A DNA stretch of 64,000 bases from Coriaria nepalensis. Taxonomy: Eukaryota; Streptophyta; Magnoliopsida; Cucurbitales; Coriariaceae. The translations under genes were made by a program, and so were the position numbers. Shown in pieces: positions 48,424 to 62,094 of the stretch. The stretch lies in the NCBI GenBank assembly GCA_027186245.1, contig CP114486.1, forward strand, positions 6,043,501 through 6,107,500, read 5' to 3'. Within the stretch, counting starts at the first letter, position 1. Every line of letters begins with the position of its first letter. Under the pieces are notes generated by a model, which searched no databases, had not been told where the DNA came from, and worked only from the letters and a program-made list of their open reading frames with translations.

Positions 48424-50031
48424 TAGGGGTAATATTTAAGATTTTGAAAATTTTGAGTTAAAATTTATATATTTTTTTTAATATTTTAGAGAAAATTTGT
48501 AATATTAAAAAATTTAAAAATCTTGGGTCCAAAATAATTGATAAATTAATTAGAATTTTTCAAATTTTAAAATTTATAATCTCTGAAATTTACTTTTTTG
48601 TAATTAAAATACTAAAAAAAAATAATAATAATAACTTTCAATAATTCATTCGCCATAAAGTATATGATATTTTCTTAAACTCACACTTCTCACTCTATAT
48701 TTTTTTTTAAGTAAAACATCTCATATAATAATATCATAATCAAATGATTATATCTCTTACCATATTATTAATTTTAATTTAGCCCCACTGCGATTATCGA
48801 TTCTAATCTATATGGTATCTATTTTTCATTAAAATGCATGGTAGCTACGTTCTAATTACGTGCCCAATGCAATAAGTATCTCATAATTTTTCGGATAATT
48901 TGACCAATTTATGATGATTATGAACTAATTACTATATATATGGAGCCAAATTTAAAATTTGGTAGGAAATCATTAAGAATGAATCGAAACATTTAAAAAA
49001 ATTTAGACAAAATTGAACCAACAACAAAAGTTGAGAAATGAAAATAATTATTTTCTATTAATATTGGCATTTGTTTTGATTTCCTTCGGTTCGAATAAGA
49101 AAGAAAGAAAATGAGAATGAAATTGATATTTTTATTCATTTTCATTTTGATCTTAACTAAATTTAAAATAATTTTTTAAAAATTATTTAAATATCATAAT
49201 AAAATTTAAATAATATATATATATATAAAAATCCCATCTACATAAATGAATAGATAATTTCACAATCACTCACGAAACATACATGTTATAATCAAATCAA
49301 AATATAATTAGAATCATTTTTTTTTTTTTACTTTTCAAAAAGAAAATATCACTCGATATAATTAAAAATCGAACCAAATAGAAAAATAATATTTATTTTA
49401 ATTCTGATACCAAATACATAAGTGAAAAAATATAATAGTTAGTACTATTAGTTATATCGTAAGTGGTAACCACTACTATATGATCGGATGATGATGATAT
49501 ATAGTAGATGAATTAAAACGACTCTCATTTTCTCACGTAATTTATTCGTTTTTAGAACTAAATCTTCTTCATTTTTGCGGGAACCACTATACTCAACCAC
49601 ATCCAGAAACTGTGCTTGCTAGCTCTATATATATTTTAAGCAAAATGTTTAGAAGCCATGCAATGTCTCATTGACTTTCGCCAAAACCATCATTGAGAAA
49701 TATAGTAACTATGTACCCTAAGTATGGAGCCTACCACATTTGATATTCCTAAATGTGGGCTTCTTTTTCTAATTTTTTTCTTTCTTTTGGGGACAAATAT
49801 TAAAATAGTTCCAACCAGACAAACGATTCTAACCACTACATTCACAAATTAAAGGTATTAATTTTCTAAATTATCTAAAATGGAGTATCACATCTTGCTT
49901 GCACAGCATTATTCAATGATGTTGTCAGCCATGTCAATCATTTTGAGTAAACATTAGTACTACCATTATAAAGAAAATGATAATGTATAAGATATGGATG
50001 TGATTAATAATAACTATTATTTATGTGGGTA

Positions 50032-50077
<46 letters not shown>

Positions 50078-53000
50078 TAAGATTATATGGTATATTAAAT
50101 TTTATTAAAATTATAAATATTATTTTTATATAGTAGATAATGTGATATTAATGATTAGGAAGATTTGATATTCAATATAGCTACCACGATGTATAATATT
50201 CAAGGAAAGTTAACCTATAGAGGGTGATACTTAATGTTTAATTAGATATAGGACCCAAATAAAGTAAGTTATTATGCATAACGAATGACGAACTCCCATG
50301 TAAGAATTTAACACTCTTTGATGGCACCATAATTAATGAATTAGTACTATACTAATCTAACCAGCCCATGAATTAATCATATTATTCATAATTAGTAAGC
50401 ACTTTGTATGTTGACTTTGATACGTGTCTCAATGAAAGATGTTAATTCCGTTTCCAAATAGAGGACCACAACAGTATCACCTACTGCATGACACGTTTCA
50501 GATCTCTCGTGCAACCCTGCCTGCTTCCTTAACATGATGGAATCAAAAGGCTTTGTTCTTAACGTGTGATTGAGGATTTATGCCTTAATTAAATATCTAA
50601 TTAACCTATGATTTAAGCTATCAAAGTTAAGAGAGTTAAAAGTATGTTGATGTTATTCCCATTTTGCTTTATCGAATTCGAAAGTTCCATGTGTTTCTAT
50701 TCTTATGGAAAATATAAACATTTTCATGTTGAAAATTTTCTCTCTTTAATATTTTTTTGTATGTCCTTTAACTACGAATGCTAACAACTAAAATTTTTAA
50801 TTTCATAATTATGGTAAATACTAAACAAAATGAATTGAATCCCTACAAAAATATGTCCCTAAAGTATATAGAAGGTGAAATGTAGAAAATTTCAATCCCT
50901 TTCAAGACGTAAGTGTTACTAAAAAATTCTCACATAAAGAAAGAGAGGCGGCGACAACAACGATGAGATTGTATGATCGAGAAGGGACTAAAGAAGGGAC
51001 GGGTGAAAATATGGTTACAAAAGGTTTAGAGAATGTTATTGAAATATTTTGCTTCAAGCTTTAAGATAACTAGTACTAAAATGGCTATGAAATAATCCCA
51101 ATGAACCAGCCATGCATCCAGTCTAATTCATTCTATTTAGTGACCAACCAATCGAGCCTCATGAATGTTCTTCCCAAACTCAAAACCAATATAATGCCTT
51201 GAAGGGTAGATTATTAAAGGTACTATTATACCACTAGACCATCAGTGCTCAGTTTAGATTCCATGGAACTCATAATAATACAATGTTTGATCACTTTTTT
51301 TGGCTAAATTACTTTAACCCACTAAAACTTTTAGACATTGGTATGACGTGTGAGCAAAACTGCAAAAGATAAGTAAAACTCCAAATTAGACCCCATTTCA
51401 AAATCTTTTTACTATTCTCCACCCATTAATTTTGGTCGTTTTCATATTCGGATGACGGATTGTCGGGTCTATTTGCCCAGTCCTACTTAGACATGGATTC
51501 AAATTTATAGAATTTTATTCTTGTTTGGATCCTAAATTTATTTTAAAAATTTTGATCCTAAATTATTTTAAACCTAATATTTTTTGGAGTGAAAATTAGT
51601 TTTCTAAAAAGGGAAGATTACATATTCTTAAGATAAGATAATTTCTTTACGAAATTAATTGAGAGATATAAAAATAAAAGTGTATTTTAAAATATTCTAA
51701 GAATAAATAATCCTAACGATAAGATTACATTATAATCCTACAAATCTCAAATACATACTCCTAAAATATTTTATAAATTTCTCCATCAAATACTATTATT
51801 ATAAAGTATTCCCATGAAGAACATTCATGCAATTGAGAGAGCAACATACAACATGCATTAGATTAAATAATCCTTCCAAATTACAGTCGTACGATCAGTT
51901 AATTAGCTTAATTAATTTAAACAGCCCGTAATCTTAGCATGCACGGTCGGTTTCGCAGAGACACCTATATCTTACAGAAAGTGATATCATGCATGTATTC
52001 ATATAATAGTAATAGTTTATAATGTGAATTGTGACAATTAAGATTTTATGATCATTTAGGGCAATTAGTTGTCCAAATGTGGGTTTGCTTGCGAATGTGG
52101 GTTCCTCGAAAGAGGAGGCTACGTGTTACACGGTGTTGAGTGTTGACCAGCCGGCAAGTTTAAATTTAGTAAATGAAATTACCTAAAATATTTGTTACTT
52201 CAAAAAAGAAATATATATGTTATTTAAAAGGCGAAAAATAAGTTAATTTTCACAATTTATTATAAATTATAATGCATTTAAAATGTTTATTAACTATAAT
52301 AAATAATAAATATTAAATTTAAATTATACCCACAATTTTATAAAAAATAATATAATTATTATATATAATCGTTAAATAATTATTAAAATTATAAATTTAA
52401 CTTGATTTAAAATTTTATTTATATATTTACCTTAAATTTAAAATTTATATTCAACTCACTTTGTTTTCTTGTCCGTTTTCACCGCACTGGCCACGACCAT
52501 CATCCTTTCCTGCCTCTTACCACCGCTCTTGCCTCCATTATTATCGCCAACTTCCGGCAGTCACAAAAAAATAATAGTAAAAAAAAAACACACTAGGTTA
52601 TAAAAGTATCCTATTTGAATTTAAAAGGTAAAAATAAAAATAAAATGTAAATAAACTTAAATTTAAAATTTTATTGTCATTTAATAACCACATGCATATA
52701 ATTATTCTATCCAACTTTTAGAATTTGAAGTTTATAATAATTTAAACTTAAAATTGAATTTTCATTATAATTATTAAATATTTTAAATGTACAATAATAA
52801 AATCAAAATTGATCTCAATTTTAGAAATAAAAAATTAATGATAAAATCCTATTTTATAAATGTCACATAATTAAATTATATATATTAAATATTAAAATAT
52901 TATTAATTTAATCGACATAATTATTTAATTTATTGAGTTTTTACTGTATATCGTTATAATATATATAATTGATAATAGACGAACTAATGAATTAATCTCA

Positions 53001-55000
53001 TATAATATATGCTTCATCCCAATTTTCTCACATAATAACTACTAATTAATTTTATATATAACATATATACTTCACCTCAATTTTCTCACACAATAATATA
53101 TGTACTCAATTAAAATAAAAAATTATTTAACTTTTTTTTCTTTATACGTGAACAAGCAACTTGTTCGTATATATTGAAAGAACACAAAGTTTTGACACCT
53201 TCCAGAGAACGAAAACAAAGATCTGGTAGGGAATTAATTGCCCTAATTATATTCATTTATTTAATGAATGCATTTTCTTATTGGATTAGGTTAAAACTTA
53301 AAAAAAAACATTATATAAAAAAAATAAATAAAATAAAAAAAAAAAGGGTTAGACATGGTACGTATTACGTAGGGATAAAACCATATTAACGATAGGCAAT
53401 GGAGAGATGACTAATATTGCGAACTAATTTGATAGGAATAAAAAAAAGATGTGGTAGGGATCGAGTAGGGATACAACATACAATGACATGTATAAGAAGG
53501 AACGTGTCCAAATTACAGATTGGATGGCAAGTTATAACATAAAGTTTTTAAGGTAGAAAACTTTTGTTACAATATTTTTTACATATAATTTTGTATAATT
53601 TATAATCGAAATTTAATTTATAAAAATAAAAGTAAATATTAATTATTTAATTTCATTAAATATATATAATAATTAAATTTCTATTAGATTAAATTTTAAT
53701 TATATATTATATAGAATTATATAGAAAATATTATGAACCTTTTCATTTTCTAGACTCTTAGTGGCTACAAATGGAGCCACGACATACTAACTAGCTACAA
53801 GCCTACAACGAGTGGTACACTATGATATGTCACATATAATGTCAAATCTCCAAGGTTTATTTGGCTACATTATTTTGGTTTAAACAACTATATATCATTG
53901 CAAAAGTTTGGTTGATATAATCTCAGTTGTTGAACAAAATTTAACAGCTCAGATCCTGAAAGTCGTGTCCCCTTGCTTGCTTCAGTTTCATTTTTGGGCC
54001 AAAAGTCATGACAAATGACTCGATTGCAATTGGCTTAAGAGGGGCCATAGCTGGCTAACTTGATAGGCAGTGTGACAATGTAGTGTTGATGCCTCTGTGG
54101 TAATAGAGTTGAATTTGGATTTCGATAATTGGCAAAGTTAGACTGAGTCATGATGTTAATTGAGCTGTATCTTCCTATAGACATAGTCTACATTTTCCTC
54201 GTGCTGAATTAGGTCATCTTCGCTTGTATATTTGTCTTTACTAATTTTCATCGTTTTGGATTTTCTAAAATGTCAGTGTGAAATTAGTAAAGCCAAATAA
54301 TTTTAGCTCAAAAGCCAATTTTTTCATATAGTAAATTGTTGTTTAGCAAAAATGTCAATGAACATTATTATTCAGTGATAATTTACATAATTTCTATCTC
54401 TTATTTTATTTTATTATGTTACTAATAATAATATATCTTTTTACATAATCATTTGAGGGTTAATTCTAACTTTATATTATTCGAGACCCTAAACCTAGTT
54501 TACCTAAATAACAAGGACAAATTGAACCTTAGAGCTTAAATGGGCTTAATATCCCGTTATTCTTATGATTCATTTGTTACACTGTTAGTAAATGTTAAGG
54601 TATGTCTAATATGTTTATGAGTATTTGTTCTTCAACAATGCTAGAGAAAAAAATAATATAACTAAAATTTTATGTTGGAACTATAAATTTTATCACATGG
54701 ATCTTAAATAGAATAAAAGTGACCCACAAGTTTAAAATATATTCTATAATAATAAATTTTAAAATAAAGAATGAATCTATTTTAACACACATTAAGTTAA
54801 TGTATTATATATAATTATACAAAGAATGAATCACCGTAAATACCGTCCAACTTGTCGCTAAAACCCACTGAAATAACTGTTTAATGTTGGGCCCATACAG
54901 CAACAGATATAAAGCCTAATAATCTATCTTAGTCAAACACATAGCTTGAGCTTATCTTGTTTGTAAAAGATAACATGGGTCGGCCCAAACCAAATCCAGA
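47360..55000. other. Long AT-rich intergenic region
   Basis: No gene, RNA or clear transposon supported. It holds (AAT)n at 48387-48423, a small palindrome GGGGCTACAGCCCC near 48350, (TA)n at 50034-50073 and poly-T tracts. 52470-52560 is briefly GC-richer, without a domain. The part next to 47.3 kb is the MYB promoter; CACGTG-like cores and ACGTGTC motifs are scattered. The 53174-53389 Lys-rich frame is low complexity. Confidence 0.6.
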
Positions 55001-55118
55001 TATATATATAAAACATGACCTGGCTAAGAAATATCCTAATCATTAAAATATCAGATTATCCTTACCAATGAGGTGGAGTATAAGTCTTTGTCCTTATCCA
55101 GATCTACTCACTGAAAAA

Positions 55119-55130
55119 CACGTGCACGTC
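55119..55130 (+). promoter_or_regulatory. G-box/ABRE-like site upstream of the small wound-induced-type gene
   Basis: CACGTGCACGTC lies about 180 bp before the ATG at 55305: a G-box overlapping a second ACGT core, which is typical of ABA/bZIP-responsive promoters. Function is inferred from position only. Confidence 0.4.
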
Positions 55131-55304
55131 TGATGCACCCCCTGGAGAAGAACTCAAAAGCCCCGAGTATTTGTCATTGTTAAATACTAACCTTCTTCTC
55201 TATGCCTGAACTTCTTCCTCTTCTTGTTGTTGTCAGATGCATGATCGGGCCTTTTCAGTGTAAATTCTGGGATCTAATTAATCAGTGTAACTAATCTGTA
55301 GGAA

Positions 55305-55523
55305 ATGAAAGAGAAGAGCGGGGATCAGTGCTACTACTATGAGTTCAGTTTGAAGGCAATGAGAGATTCAGGCTCAAAGCAAGCTGCAAAGAGTGATCTT
55401 CTTCTTCTGCACTCTGTTCATGAAATAGAGAAGGCTGTGGTGAATAAAATAGAGAACCAGCAAAACCGAGCTGAGGAATCTTTCAGGACTGTCATGTATT
55501 TGAGCTGTTGGGGTCCCAACTAG
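55305..55523 (+). CDS. Small wound-induced-protein-like (DUF3774-type) protein
   Basis: 72 residues, MKEKSGDQCYYYEFSLKAMR onward, ending AEESFRTVMYLSCWGPN. The terminal block EES-R-VMYLSCWGPN is the hallmark of plant wound-induced (WIP/DUF3774) small proteins. The N-terminal segment DQCYYYEF is compatible with the family's DQ-xC-RWNY region but is diverged, and the hydrophobic leader usual in the family is missing; a short upstream exon ending in the CTGTAG acceptor just before the ATG is possible. Family members are small proteins induced by wounding or nematodes, with no known enzymatic activity. Single-gene unit, plus strand. Confidence 0.75.
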   Translation: MKEKSGDQCYYYEFSLKAMRDSGSKQAAKSDLLLLHSVHEIEKAVVNKIENQQNRAEESFRTVMYLSCWGPN

Positions 55524-55529
55524 TTAGGT

Positions 55530-56255
55530 TCATAATTAGCTCAAAACTGTTTGTAAGAACTTTTTGTTTCTTGTTTTGTTGATATGCGTTATCAAAGTAT
55601 AACTCTATTTACTAAGAATCTTGAATGCCAGTCGAATATCACAATATGAGAACTACTCCTGATCAAAGCAGCCATTATAACTTGGAAGAACATACAAAAG
55701 ATCGTTGTTTGTGCTTTGCACTAGTTATAGATACAGCCATACAGGCGATCTAAACCGATTGGAATTAAATGGCTCGGGCATATACTCTAAGGCGCTATAA
55801 GAAAACGGATCCAACATCGCTAATGCATGTATGTTAAACCCAAACCACGCACCCCATTGTATGGTTTTGAAGTTCCAAGTGGCAAATTTATTTGGTAATA
55901 ATTACAGGTAGGGGGGAAAAAAAAGAACAAGAGGGGTGGATCGTGGATAGGACTCGATAGCTAAACGACGTGTAGCTGCAAAGAGTGACGACAGAGAAAG
56001 ATAACTTGGAACTTTGGCCCACAGACGAGGCATTGAGCTCGATCTCTCAAACTAATCAAGCTTGAAAGATTGCAATTGAATGGAAATGACCGGGTATTGT
56101 GCTGTAGTTATAGAATGGATATGTGAACAGTAAAAATTAACTTGTTAATAAAATATGGTCTTTAGTTTTATAGCTTAAAATTGAACTTTTTTTTTATTTA
56201 TATTTATGATATTAGTCTAATATAATTAAAAAAATAAAATAAATAACATAAATAA
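55530..56255. other. 3' flank, no gene
   Basis: AT-moderate sequence after the small gene, without recognised ORF or repeat. It presumably includes its 3'UTR. Confidence 0.6.
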
Positions 56256-56259
56256 GGAT

Positions 56260-56735
56260 TTACAAAGTCGCTCTTGGAAAAGCTGACAATAATGGTAAAT
56301 GAGTTACTTCAATGTCATAAATATTGAGTGAAAATATAAGTTTGCCATCATTACTGCTAAGATAACCAATAATAAGTTTTTGCTATAGAAATCGTATTTT
56401 CTTCATAGGCGATTTGCCATCATCACTTTCTCATTATTTCTCCTTCATCTAAATCATAAATTTCGAATAAATTCATGTCCGAGGTTCATAATCGAGAGTG
56501 GAGAGCTTCAAGATAGAAAACGTTTTAGGTTTAGGGTAAGGTTCATACCTACGTTTTTTTTTCACTTTTTTCTTTATGAAAATGTGATGAGTAATCCTCT
56601 ATATTTGGGTCATTCTGTTCAAATAGTAATTGTAATAGATATTTTGAATTGTTCTGCAAATAAAAGAATGTGGAAAGGTGAAAAAATACAAAATCTGAAG
56701 AAAAAAAAAACTCGAGTTCGTATTTCCCAAGTTCC
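56260..56735 (+). mobile_element. MULE terminal inverted repeat, left end (element B)
   Basis: Matches the reverse complement of 42271-42660 (see element A). It leads directly into the palindromic array and the transposase remnant at 57.1-59.5 kb, as expected for the left end of element B. The outer edge is approximate; no target-site duplication was determined. Confidence 0.7.
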
Positions 56736-57060
56736 CCATATATCAGTTCCCAATTTATTGATAGAACATTAAGAAATTGGAAAAGAGAACATAATTTTAA
56801 AATTCTCCTAATTTCCCAACGTCTCAAGTTGTCAGAATACATTGAGAAATTGAGAAACATAACTGAATTAAAATATTTGTCAATTTTCCAATAACTCAAT
56901 ATATGAGAGTACATTGAGAAATAAGGAAACATAATAGAAAAAAATATTTATCTATTTCCCAATTTCTCAATTTACTCTAAGTCAGAGAGTACATTGAGAA
57001 ATTGGGAAAACTGGACAAAATAAAAACACTTTACAATTTCCCAATGTCTTAAGAATATAC
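56736..57060. repeat. Palindromic repeat array, about 73-bp units (copy 4)
   Basis: Units start near 56736, 56811, 56880, 56954 and 57037, with TTTCCCAATTTCTCAAT followed by the inverse ACATTGAGAAATTGGGAAA. It is subterminal to element B. Confidence 0.88.
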
Positions 57061-57092
57061 TAATTTCTTTTTTTGTTTTTCCTTCTTTACAA

Positions 57093-59330
57093 ATGAAAAG
57101 TCTTTCTATAGTTTTATATTTCGATGGTGAGTGCAAAAAGAAAGATAATTTGTTCCTTTGGCATGCAAATAACATTAACGGAACAACTGAAATTTCTATC
57201 AAATCTAACATCACGTATCATGAGTTATTAGAAGTTGTGTACAATTTTTTCAACATAGATCGAAATGAATGCAATTTGCAATTGTCGTATAAGAAATAAA
57301 ACGGTATGTTTCTCACTATTTATAAGAAATAATGAGAACATAAAGGGATTTGTGCATCACTTGCAATCTAAAGATGAAGATTCTACCTTGTATGTGAAGT
57401 TGGTACCGAAAACAAATAAGAATTCATGTGGTGACTATGAAATACCTATGCTTCCTATTAAGAAATATTGTTCATGATCAAGCGAGCGGAGACGTAGTCG
57501 GTAGTATGAATATTAACGATAATCTTGATGACAATTATTATTATTTTTATTAATTTGTGGTGAATAATTATGACACTCATCAGGATAACGAAGAGAAGAG
57601 TCTGAATCAAAGATAATAGAATGAGCACTTCTATGGCGCTATATTCAGGGGGTGATGAGAACTTAAATAAAATACCAATTGAAGAGCCATCTCTATTTAT
57701 TGGGTGATTAGCTCACTTTATGGATGAAATTGAAAATACAGAGATTCCAGTTCAAATTACAACCCAACATTTGATATGCAGTGAAAACATTTCAGTTCCG
57801 GTTATATCTTCCTAAACACTTGGAGCGGAGTTTTATGTGAAACAATATTTTACCTCTAAGGAAGAATTGAAGGTAAGCCTTTATTCTCATGCAATGACGA
57901 TGAATTATCACTTGAAGGTGACGAAGTTGAATAAGTCTATATTTGTCATGATGTGCATTGATCTAAATTGTATGTGGCAAATTCGCGCCACCGTAAAGAA
58001 AAATGCTTTATTTTTTCAAGTTCAATAATATAAATGTCATCACATCTGTAATGTTAGTCACAGATAAAGTATGTATGGGTAAGCAATGAAGCCTATGATT
58101 GCACGGTATGTGAAGGGAAAATATCGAAGGTGTAACGAAACTCCAAAAGCGCGACTTCTTGTGGACGTTATCCAAATTGATATAGAAGTATACATTAGTT
58201 ACTAAAAAGCATGAAAATCAAGATATATTTCACATCACCTCATTTATGGTACAATGAGGTAAGTTATATAGACTTACCATTACACGTTGCCATGATGAAG
58301 ATGCTCAACTCGGGATCTATAACTACCCTTGAGATGAACGCTAATAATAAGTTTCGTTATTTTATCATGGCAATTGAAGCTGCAATAAATGGATTTAGAT
58401 TTATGGAAAGGGTTATTGACATTGATGGCACATTCTCGAAGTCGAAGTACAAATGCATGCTTTTGTGTGCAACTGCTCAGGATGATAACTACTATCTTTA
58501 TACACCAGCATTGTCTATAGTCGATAAGGAGAACAAAGTATCATGGAAATAATTTTTGAGTAAGCTATAGGGTTTGATCCCTAATGCATCAGATTTTTTT
58601 TTTTTGTGACAGATTGGGCGAAGAATATAGAGAACGCAATACGAGATGTTTATCCTTGTGCTAAGTTCAAGTGTCATGATATTCTAGATTTATTCTGCAA
58701 GGCGGCTAAATCATATATAATTAAAGATTTCGAGACATACTTTAACAAGATTAGAGCCCAACATCTGGATGTTGCAACCTACCTGGAAATGCTTGAATTT
58801 CAATATTGGGTGAGAATGTATTTCACTGATGATTGGTACAATATAATGACTAATATTATATCAGAGTCGCTTAACACTTTATTGAATGATGTGCATGAGT
58901 ATCTAACAATAGTGTTGCTTGATGAAATATGGAGTATGACGACAACTTGGTTCTACAACCACCAATGCGAGGAAACTCAAACAAATACCCCACTTACTCT
59001 GAAGGTGGAAAATGAGTTAGCGAGAAAACAAAATAAATCATTGAAGATGAAGGTATGTAGTGTGAAGGATTCAAAGTATGAGATCATTATGACCTCAGGT
59101 AGTAATATGTCAGTAGCCTTATGTGATAATAGTTGCACATGCAAGGTTTTTTAAGTGGATAAACTCACGTGCGTTCATTCATTCGTAGTTTTAAATTACA
59201 TGGCCGCAAATAATCGGGTGATACAACCTCATACTTTATGCTCAGTACACTACATGACTGAGTATTTGAGGCATGCATATACAGAATTGATATTTCTTAT
59301 ACCATCGAAGAATGATTGAGATTTTCAACT
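57093..59330 (+). pseudogene. Broken MuDR-type MULE transposase (element B)
   Basis: Pieces in order: N-terminal domain (57093-57477: SNITYHELLEVVYNFFNIDR, LYVKLVPKTNKNSCGDYE); MuDR zinc-finger region (57837-58028: YFTSKEELKVSLYSHAM, MCIDLNCMWQIRATVKKN); DDE core (58211-58552: IDIDGTFSKSKYKCMLLCAT, LSIVDKENKVSWK); second part (58606-59154: VTDWAKNIENAIRDVYP, ILDLFCKAAKSY, NIISESLN); and the SWIM finger (CTCKVF, then a TAA stop, then CVHSF). DGTF, the TD-type second Asp and NIISES are kept, so the catalytic residues look better preserved than in the 21.5-24.3 kb copy, but frameshifts and stops between all pieces make it non-coding. No right-end terminal repeat was found. Confidence 0.88.
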
Positions 59331-59499
59331 AGAGGTTCGGGCAATCATTGTCAAATTCTCTATAATTCGTAAACAAAGGAGGAGACCGAAGAAGAGATAT
59401 ATACATTCGAGGGGTGAATTTTCACGAAAGAGAAAAATATGTAACAAATATAGGGTTTATGAATATAATAAAATGCTAATGTTAGAATATATGAATTTT

Positions 59500-62090
59500 C
59501 CATCTTCCATTTCCTTTTAGCAATCTATCTTAGTATCTTCCAAGTGTATGTCTATAGAACTTTTGATTTTTAATTTATATAATATTATGATTAAGTGTAG
59601 AGATTTACTCATATCGTTAACTATTTATGTGAAGATGATGTATGCATATTTTTTTTTTAAATTACAGTATTTTAACACTCATTTAATATTCATATGATTG
59701 ATATGATAATGCGAATAAAAATATCAAAAATTTAAAATATAAATAAATTTAACTTTAAAATAAGTTTCATATTTTCTTTTTTTATATTTGGGTTTAACTC
59801 GATATCTCATTAAATAATTAGATCTTCCTAAACCATTGCCTTTCAATGTAGCTGTACGGATTCCCGAAATCTCTCCATATAAACTCTTTTATCTTATACA
59901 AATTCTCTCCCTTTAATCATTGGGTCTGGCTGAATAAAAAAAAATCGACCAAGTAACGTTATATTTGTAAATAACAAACTAATTCAAATGCAAAATTTAA
60001 AACAAAAAAACTAACAAATATCTTACTAATTCAAAAATATAATCTGCATCATATGATGCATATACTCATAGTCCATTATGTGTGTGTCTATGCTTTAAAA
60101 CCATGTATAATTTCTGAAGTAACAACCAATTATAATAACTAGTGAGTGGAGAGATCTAATAATCTTACTATAATATAACACACATGCCATAGTTAGTTCT
60201 AGACAAAGGTACCGATACAGGTTTACTATGAAATTACACAAAAATCTGGGATTCCAACTTACACTAAGTCACAATTAGTATAGAAATTCTAATAACTTAT
60301 TATCACTGATGTTCTGGACCAAACGTTTCCCAACATAAGGCAAGTGTCTCTACTACACATCTTTAATACCTTAAAAGGTAGAATAATAGCCAACTCCATT
60401 CGGATGTCGTAAAACCTCAACTATAAAATAAGGGCTAAACTCTTTATAGGCAACAACTGCATTGTGTTGCATTTAGCCCTATGAAAAACACTGATATTTT
60501 AAATTAGATTATGTATATTATATCTGTATCTAATATTTGTATTTATTTGAATATATCTAAGAAACCATGTAGGTTATAAAAAAAAGGTTTCGATAGTTTC
60601 CGATATTTTAGAGATATTTCGAAATGATATTTGATATATCTTGATATTTACAATATTTCTAGAGATCAAAATATTGCATTTAATAAAAAATTTAGTCAAC
60701 TTAAATGTAAATGATTTGAAAATAAAAAAGGTAATTGGACATTTCTATCTTTGTGTAAAATTTAAAAAATGAATTATATATAAATTAAAAATTAATTAAT
60801 CATTATTATTATTATTTCTCCCTTTTTTTTTAAGTTAGTTGATTGAGATTTGAGAGCAAAAGAAAATTCCACTTTACTACATGCAAATACTTAGAAAATT
60901 TTGAAACTACTAGAAATACGTAGTCAATCATTTCGATGCTGGTGAGTTTGAACGAAAGTATTCTTCGAGATATGATTTTTTTTTTTTTTTAATTTTTATT
61001 TATTTTTTTAATTTGCATCGAGCGAAACGAAAATTCATGGTGAAAATATAAATATATATATATATATATATTTTTATTTTTTTTTTTTTTTTCTGGAAAG
61101 TACAGAAAGCTGGAAGAAATAAATTGCCATTTCCCTTCTCGAGATCTCTAGACTCTGTTATTGAGATCGATGGCACTTGTAGGAAACAGTGATACTATTT
61201 CACCCAGAAATGTGAAGTGCGTCTAAAGAGCCCACATGCTCTTGGCACACAATTTCACCAAGAAATAACAAGTGCGTCTAAAAAAACATTCACACTCATG
61301 CGACCACGCTCGCGTACAAACCTTCACACTTGCTTTCAAATTTTCAGATATGGGATTTAGTCTTATAGCCGTGAGCCATTGCATTCTTTTTGTTTACTTA
61401 ACCAAATAAAATTCAAACAGCGAAATTCCCTATCTAAATACTTAATTACCCAGAAAATTAACCGAATTAAAAGTTGTAAGAAAGGTCATGGAAATCTCAT
61501 TTGCATGACCGTGACAAACTAAACACTTGCCCTTTTCCTACAAAATAGATTTTACAATACGGATGCCTGTCTGTGTTTCACCTTGTCAATCCACCCTCTC
61601 AATCTCTTTCAAAATCTCATCAATTGTCCGGAAGAAAAGGGCTCCTCTTCATTCCTGTTCATGATTTGCAGTGTAAAGTTGTGAATGTAGTTTATTCGCA
61701 TTCAATTAATTGACTCAACTTTCTCCATTTTATATGTGGGATCAACGTGTTCCATTATCCTTCACGTACACCAATTTTCAGATAGGATTAATCGCTTCCA
61801 CATGTTCATTAGAACATTAGCATTGGATTGTGTTTGTGCTTGTGTTTGCGTTTGTACACTATATAACCTGTCTAAAAAAGGGAGTTTGAACATGGGAAAT
61901 AATTTCTCCATTTCTTTCCCTACATATAAGGGAACGTCTAAGAATGGGAACCGATATATAAGTAATTGAAAATCTTCAATCACTGTCGATTAATCTTAAG
62001 ATTAAATATTTATATGATCATAAAATATAACAAAGAATAAATAATATGATTAGGATTTTATTAGGTTTTTTTAATTATTTAATTTTCCCA
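59500..62090. other. AT-rich stretch without a gene
   Basis: Contains TA and poly-T tracts (60960-61095) and a short duplicated phrase AAGTGCGTCTAAA (about 61214 and 61271). No supported coding or RNA gene. The open frame near 61736 is a chance frame. Confidence 0.6.
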
Positions 62091-62094
62091 TATT

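Noticed and set aside
49080..49100. GGTTCGAAT resembling a tRNA T-arm
   Set aside because: No flanking acceptor, D-arm or anticodon arm could be assembled.
61736..61983. Frames on both strands with Cys-Val or Gln-Thr repeats
   Set aside because: They derive from a GTTTGTGCTTGTGTTTG-type simple repeat; no homology.
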